Positions 5,174-8,438 of a stretch of DNA of 8,438 nucleotides are shown one piece after another. The number at the start of each line of letters is the position of its first letter. Positions within the stretch are counted from its first letter, which is position 1. A model generated the notes under the pieces. It ran no database searches and had not been told where the DNA came from. It saw only the letters and a list, made by a program, of their open reading frames with translations. The translations under genes were made by a program, and so were the position numbers. The DNA comes from Oscillospiraceae bacterium (GTDB lineage Bacteria > Bacillota > Clostridia > Oscillospirales > Acutalibacteraceae), in contig JAQXHW010000087.1 in NCBI GenBank assembly GCA_029007475.1, positions 1 to 8,438 on the forward strand. The letters are read 5' to 3'.

Positions 5174-6097
5174 ATGTTTTTGACTACTGCCACAATGGTG
5201 GGAATGCTTCTGTTTTATGCCCTGATAGGCTTTCTCCTTGCAAAATCGAGACTCCTCGGCAGAGAGGCAATTCCCGCCTTTGCAAAGGTGCTTCTCTATG
5301 TCTGTCAGCCTGCCTTAACCCTCTACTCCTTCTCTAAGGTGGAGTATTCCTTAGGTCTTCTTGCCAATATGGGAATATTTTTCGGAATATCTCTGGCAGG
5401 ACAGCTTGGACTTCTGATTCTGTTTTACTTTATACTTCGAAAAAAGAGCAGAGAGGACGTAAAGTACAGAATTCTCAATATATCCTTGGTGCTTTCAAAC
5501 TGCGGCTTCTTCGGCGTTCCCGTAGCGGAGAGCCTCTTTCCCGAGATGCTTGAGGCCGCTATGTACAGCATGGTGTTTTCCTTAGGACTAAACCTTATCT
5601 GCTGGACTGCTGTAATGGCGATTGTTACAAGGGACAAGAAGTATATAAGCCCAAAGCAGATTTTTCTCAATCCGTCAACGGTATCCTTTGCCGCGGCGCT
5701 TTTGATGCTTGTCTTTGGCATAAGGCTTCCCGATATCTTAAGTGACGGCATAAATATAATCGGCAGATTTGCCACGCCCCTGTGTATGCTTATTCTGGGA
5801 ATGAGATTGGGATTTACGAGGTGGAGGGTGGTTTTCTCAGGCTATATTCAGTATATAGCTGTTGCGATTAAGCAAATTTTAGTGCCTGCCTTTATGCTTC
5901 TCTGCGTAATGTTCCTGCCTATTGACGAGAACATGAAAAAGCTCAGCTTTGTTCTGTTTGCCTGCCCTGTGGCAAGTAATGTGCTGAACTTCGCGGAGGT
6001 CTGCGGTGAGGGACAGGAAAATGCCGCCGCTAACGTGCTTTTGGGTACCTTGAGTTCAATCGCTACAATGCCGCTTATGATGCTCTTAATAAGCTGA
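5174..6097 (+). CDS. AEC (auxin efflux carrier) family membrane transporter
   Basis: The 307-residue, very hydrophobic protein has eight to ten membrane helices. It matches the bacterial AEC family, whose characterised members carry small organic acids such as malate or malonate; the substrate here is unknown. Helpful motifs are VCQPALTLYSFSK (43-55), LVLSNCGFFGVPVAESLFP (105-123, the family's conserved SN-x-GF-x-G-x-P element), ATPLCMLILGMRLG (200-213) and ACPVASNVLNFAE (263-275). The two Pro/Asn-containing motifs mark the crossed helices of this bile-acid-transporter-like fold. GGGTGA (5161-5166) inside the end of the nuclease gene lies seven bases before ATG, and the genes are three bases apart, so translation is probably coupled. 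It is the last gene before the terminator at 6130. Confidence 0.9.
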   Translation: MFLTTATMVGMLLFYALIGFLLAKSRLLGREAIPAFAKVLLYVCQPALTLYSFSKVEYSLGLLANMGIFFGISLAGQLGLLILFYFILRKKSREDVKYRILNISLVLSNCGFFGVPVAESLFPEMLEAAMYSMVFSLGLNLICWTAVMAIVTRDKKYISPKQIFLNPSTVSFAAALLMLVFGIRLPDILSDGINIIGRFATPLCMLILGMRLGFTRWRVVFSGYIQYIAVAIKQILVPAFMLLCVMFLPIDENMKKLSFVLFACPVASNVLNFAEVCGEGQENAAANVLLGTLSSIATMPLMMLLIS

Positions 6098-6129
6098 AGG
6101 CAAAGTAAAAAGCATATTGTAATAGTGCA

Positions 6130-6165
6130 AAAAGCTCCCCGACAAAATTATGTCGGGGAGCTTTT
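6130..6165. terminator. Strong bidirectional intrinsic terminator between convergent genes
   Basis: A perfect 15-pair stem, AAAAGCTCCCCGACA (6130-6144) with TGTCGGGGAGCTTTT (6151-6165), surrounds loop AAATTA. A T tract follows the GC-rich core on each strand. It lies 32 bases after the carrier stop codon and 10 bases after the stop of the leftward gene, so it serves both. Confidence 0.93.
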
Positions 6166-6175
6166 GTGTAAAGAT

Positions 6176-8158
6176 TTATCCGAAGGTGTAGGTTGAGCAG
6201 GTCAGCGACTTGCCTGAGCCGCCGCTGATATAGTAGCCTGTGCCGCTGACACCTGTGAGTTTAATGTCAACGGTTTGGGCTGAGCCGCCGTTGTTGAAGA
6301 TAACCATGTCATAGAGAGAGGAGTTGTATGTTATTGAGTAAACGGCCTGATTCTGGCTGTTTGTCTTTACATAGGTCATAGCGGTACCCGGCCATGCCTT
6401 TAAGGTACTGCCGCCGTCTTTCCAGATATATGCGTTGACGGTGGACCAGTTGTGGTTGTTTGTGAAGTAAACGGTTACGTCTCCGCCTGTGGGTGTTGAG
6501 GAGCCGCCGTTATTTTTTTTCATTGTGTTGTAGCCTGTGAGAGCACCGTTAATTGCGTTGTAGGCTGCGGTAATCTCAGCGGCACTCATAGAGGATATAG
6601 CCTTGTCCTTGTAGGCGTAGTACTGCTTCTTGAGAGCCATATATGCGTCGTAGGAAGCGTATTTGTACTCGCTTGATAAGGTGGATTTTACGGTGCTGAT
6701 AAGGGTTGAAAGCTGGGATGAGGTAGCTCCCAGGGGAACAACCGCTGACTTTTCCTCAATGGGGAAGCTGTTAATCATATTTGCCGCCTTTTTCTGAATA
6801 GCCGTTGCGTCGCGGACGTTTACTGCGTTGTCGCCTGTGACGTTAGCCTGAATAAGAGCCTTTTCGCTGAGGTCGGCACTCTTTGCCACGTATTTCTGAA
6901 TTAAGGTTGCGTCCTTTACGTTGACAATATTATCCAGATTTGCGTCGCCGTAGAGGTAGTTTACGGGCTCAGTTACAATAGGAGCGGTGGTTTCCTGAGT
7001 AGTGGGCTCGGTTTTCTCGGAAGTTGTAGGCCCGGTCTGAGTTTCGGTGACTATGGGAGCTGTTGTGGGAGTTGTATCAGGCGCGGAAATTATTGGGGAT
7101 GTGGTAGGCTCTATGGGTAAGGTTGGCCTTACTATAGGCTCGGTTATGGTGTAGCTTCCGGCTTCACCCACGGTAACGTAGGGGGTGATATTAAGGTCAT
7201 CGGTCTGAGCGGAGCCGGGCTTGTTGTTGAAGATAACCCAGGTGAAAGCGCCGCCGCCGGGTATTCTTACTGACCATTTTCCGTCTGAGCCTTTAGTCAT
7301 CGCAAGTCCGGGCCAAGAGAAGGGAGTGTTGCTGTCGTCCCAAACGTAAGCATTAACCACGCTCCAGTTGTTTGGGTTAGAATAGGTAATAAGGTCGTAG
7401 CCAATGACGATTTTACAGTTATTGACAGGGTAGATATCTGAGCCGATTCTGCCTAAGGTGGGGTCTTGGAAGAAGAAGTACATCTCCTTATAATCTGCCG
7501 AAATCTCACAGGAGTAGGTGCCGTCAGACTGCTTCTCCATGAGTACGCCGGGATACTTTACAGCAGAGCCGTCGTCCTCGTTGAAAGCATAGCAGTAAAC
7601 ATATTCGGGATTTTCGGAAAGGTTGCTGACATCTACGTTTATATTAGCCATAGTACCGTCGGGTTCTTCCTCGCCGATATTGTTTTTGGAGAGGGCTTGA
7701 CCGCTTTGGTCAATCATATAGCAGTAAAGGGGTAGATACTCGTTTGTGCAGAGGTCTGTACCGTTGTAGACAACTGCATCCTCGTAAACGTCAACAAAGT
7801 AGCCCTGAGATTTATCCTCGTACATGGTGTAATCCATAGATCCTCCGACAATCTGGGTGGGACAGGAGAGAGAGGGGATATGTACGGTGTAGCAGGTATC
7901 GCCGCCGCGGTTGTCAATATTGTAGCCGTATTCAAAGTCGAGGTGAGTATGACCTGAGAGGAAGTGAACATCGGGGTTTTCTTCAAGGAGCTTTACAAGT
8001 CTTTGAACTGTGGGGTAGGACTGCTGAAGTCCGCCGGCATAAAGGGGAAAAACCTTGTCGTCGCCTGCGCCGTAGCTTTCAATGAGGGCATGCTCGTAGA
8101 TAAAGATATTGTGGCCGTCGTTTTTGTACATTTTAAGGAGCCCCTCAAGCCAAGTCAT
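6176..8158 (-). CDS. Dockerin and CBM26 protein with C-terminal half of a metallophosphatase (downstream of an in-frame TAG)
   Basis: Numbering runs from the ATG at 8158, 660 residues. The order is as follows. Residues 1-150 are the second half of a calcineurin-like phosphoesterase, with the probable motif-IV histidine H23 (FIYEHALIESYG) and GHTH at 69-72. Residues 171-245 are a worn CBM26-like module (YPG at 202-204). Residues 249-337 are a CBM26 (W265, W273, WPG 282-284, VIFNN). Residues 338-400 are a Thr/Pro linker with APIVTE twice. Residues 402-468 are a type I dockerin with calcium loops D405-D416 and N439-D450. Residues 470-548 are a helical FIVAR-like segment. Residues 558-636 are a CBM26 (W571, WPG 589-591, VIFNN). 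It should be a secreted starch-bound protein docked to a scaffoldin. ATG 8158 has no convincing ribosome site and sits mid-domain, so it is not the true start; the frame continues upstream beyond the TAG at 8174-8176. It ends with TAA at 6176-6178. Confidence 0.85.
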   Translation of the reverse strand: MTWLEGLLKMYKNDGHNIFIYEHALIESYGAGDDKVFPLYAGGLQQSYPTVQRLVKLLEENPDVHFLSGHTHLDFEYGYNIDNRGGDTCYTVHIPSLSCPTQIVGGSMDYTMYEDKSQGYFVDVYEDAVVYNGTDLCTNEYLPLYCYMIDQSGQALSKNNIGEEEPDGTMANINVDVSNLSENPEYVYCYAFNEDDGSAVKYPGVLMEKQSDGTYSCEISADYKEMYFFFQDPTLGRIGSDIYPVNNCKIVIGYDLITYSNPNNWSVVNAYVWDDSNTPFSWPGLAMTKGSDGKWSVRIPGGGAFTWVIFNNKPGSAQTDDLNITPYVTVGEAGSYTITEPIVRPTLPIEPTTSPIISAPDTTPTTAPIVTETQTGPTTSEKTEPTTQETTAPIVTEPVNYLYGDANLDNIVNVKDATLIQKYVAKSADLSEKALIQANVTGDNAVNVRDATAIQKKAANMINSFPIEEKSAVVPLGATSSQLSTLISTVKSTLSSEYKYASYDAYMALKKQYYAYKDKAISSMSAAEITAAYNAINGALTGYNTMKKNNGGSSTPTGGDVTVYFTNNHNWSTVNAYIWKDGGSTLKAWPGTAMTYVKTNSQNQAVYSITYNSSLYDMVIFNNGGSAQTVDIKLTGVSGTGYYISGGSGKSLTCSTYTFG

Positions 8159-8173
8159 CTGAGCTTCGGGTAA

Positions 8174-8438
8174 CTAGTTTGACTCGTTGGGGCTGGAGTC
8201 GAGCTCAAGAACCATGAAAATGAAGTGGTCGCCGTTGGGAGCGGTGATTTCATAGTAGCTCTCATTCTGCATTTTTTCGGTTGTTACGTTAAGACCTGTG
8301 GCAGTCTTGTAGGTGTTGATACCTGTTGTGTAGGGTACGTTGTCTGCCTTATTGCCGTCTGACTTAGTTTCGTGGTTGCCAATGGTTTCGTAAATGGGAT
8401 TGCAGTAGCTTGAGTCGGCAATAATCTTCTGGTAGGCT
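8174..8438 (-). pseudogene. Upstream part of the same metallophosphatase gene, ending at an in-frame TAG
   Basis: Leftward from the window edge, the frame of the downstream segment stays open for 87 codons and then meets TAG (complement of 8174-8176). It encodes the middle of a calcineurin-like phosphoesterase, including GNHE (8369-8380), the metal-binding motif III, followed by DHFIFMVLELDSSPNESN. After the stop the same frame reads LPEAQMTWLEGLLK, the usual helix next in this fold, so the two segments are one domain cut by a single codon. CAG to TAG would be one transition. The start, signal peptide and motifs I and II lie beyond the window. The options are a nonsense mutation, a base error in the assembly, or amber read-through. 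Confidence 0.75.

Noticed and set aside
5425..5775. Minus-strand open frame inside the AEC carrier gene
   Set aside because: It is an antisense shadow of a clear transporter gene with no start signal.
7466..8173. Plus-strand and second minus-strand open frames inside the dockerin gene
   Set aside because: All overlap the frame that carries GHTH, CBM26 and dockerin motifs. They are low-complexity translations of that gene in other frames.
8174..8176. TAG read as glutamine or pyrrolysine genome-wide
   Set aside because: The ABC exporter gene ends in TAG at its normal family length, and no suppressor gene is visible. A local nonsense change or base error is simpler.

Overview
The window looks like chromosomal DNA from a gut Clostridia bacterium of the Oscillospiraceae (Ruminococcus-like). 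The main support is the right-hand gene, which combines a type I dockerin, three starch-binding modules of the CBM26 type and Thr/Pro-rich linkers. This is the style of the starch-degrading 'amylosome' of Ruminococcus bromii and relatives. The other genes have ordinary Firmicutes signals (purine-rich ribosome sites, TTGACA/TATAAT promoters). The genus is an inference; no rRNA or marker gene is present.

Layout. Positions 1-87 hold the start of a leftward gene that leaves the window. Positions 88-407 are a divergent control region. It has a leftward promoter, a strong rightward promoter, a CsoR/RcnR-type palindrome over the expected transcription start, and a folded leader with mutually exclusive hairpins. 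This region drives a His-rich cation diffusion facilitator (408-1412), followed by a small two-helix membrane protein (1524-1844). Positions 1845-2336 contain no gene. They carry an array of about twelve hairpins joined by a GTGATAT heptamer, which appears to have inserted into the loop of an older terminator. Next is a tightly spaced rightward operon: a second small two-helix membrane protein (2337-2612), an ABC exporter half-transporter (2625-4379), exodeoxyribonuclease III (4415-5170) and an AEC-family carrier (5174-6097). A strong bidirectional terminator (6130-6165) separates it from the convergent leftward gene, which fills the rest of the window (6176-8438).

How the parts work together. 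The left block reads as a metal-efflux unit under two apparent layers of control, a DNA operator and an RNA switch. The central operon joins two transporters and a DNA-repair enzyme with no obvious shared pathway; the small membrane protein may accompany the ABC exporter. The right-hand protein joins a calcineurin-like phosphoesterase to starch-binding and cellulosome-attachment modules, which suggests a secreted enzyme acting on phosphorylated starch. In this sequence an in-frame TAG separates the GNHE metal-binding motif from the GHTH motif, so the gene is either recently broken, misread, or read through.

The points most worth a second look are the hairpin array with its reconstructable empty site, the switch-like leader of the efflux gene, and the phosphatase-CBM26-dockerin architecture with its amber codon.
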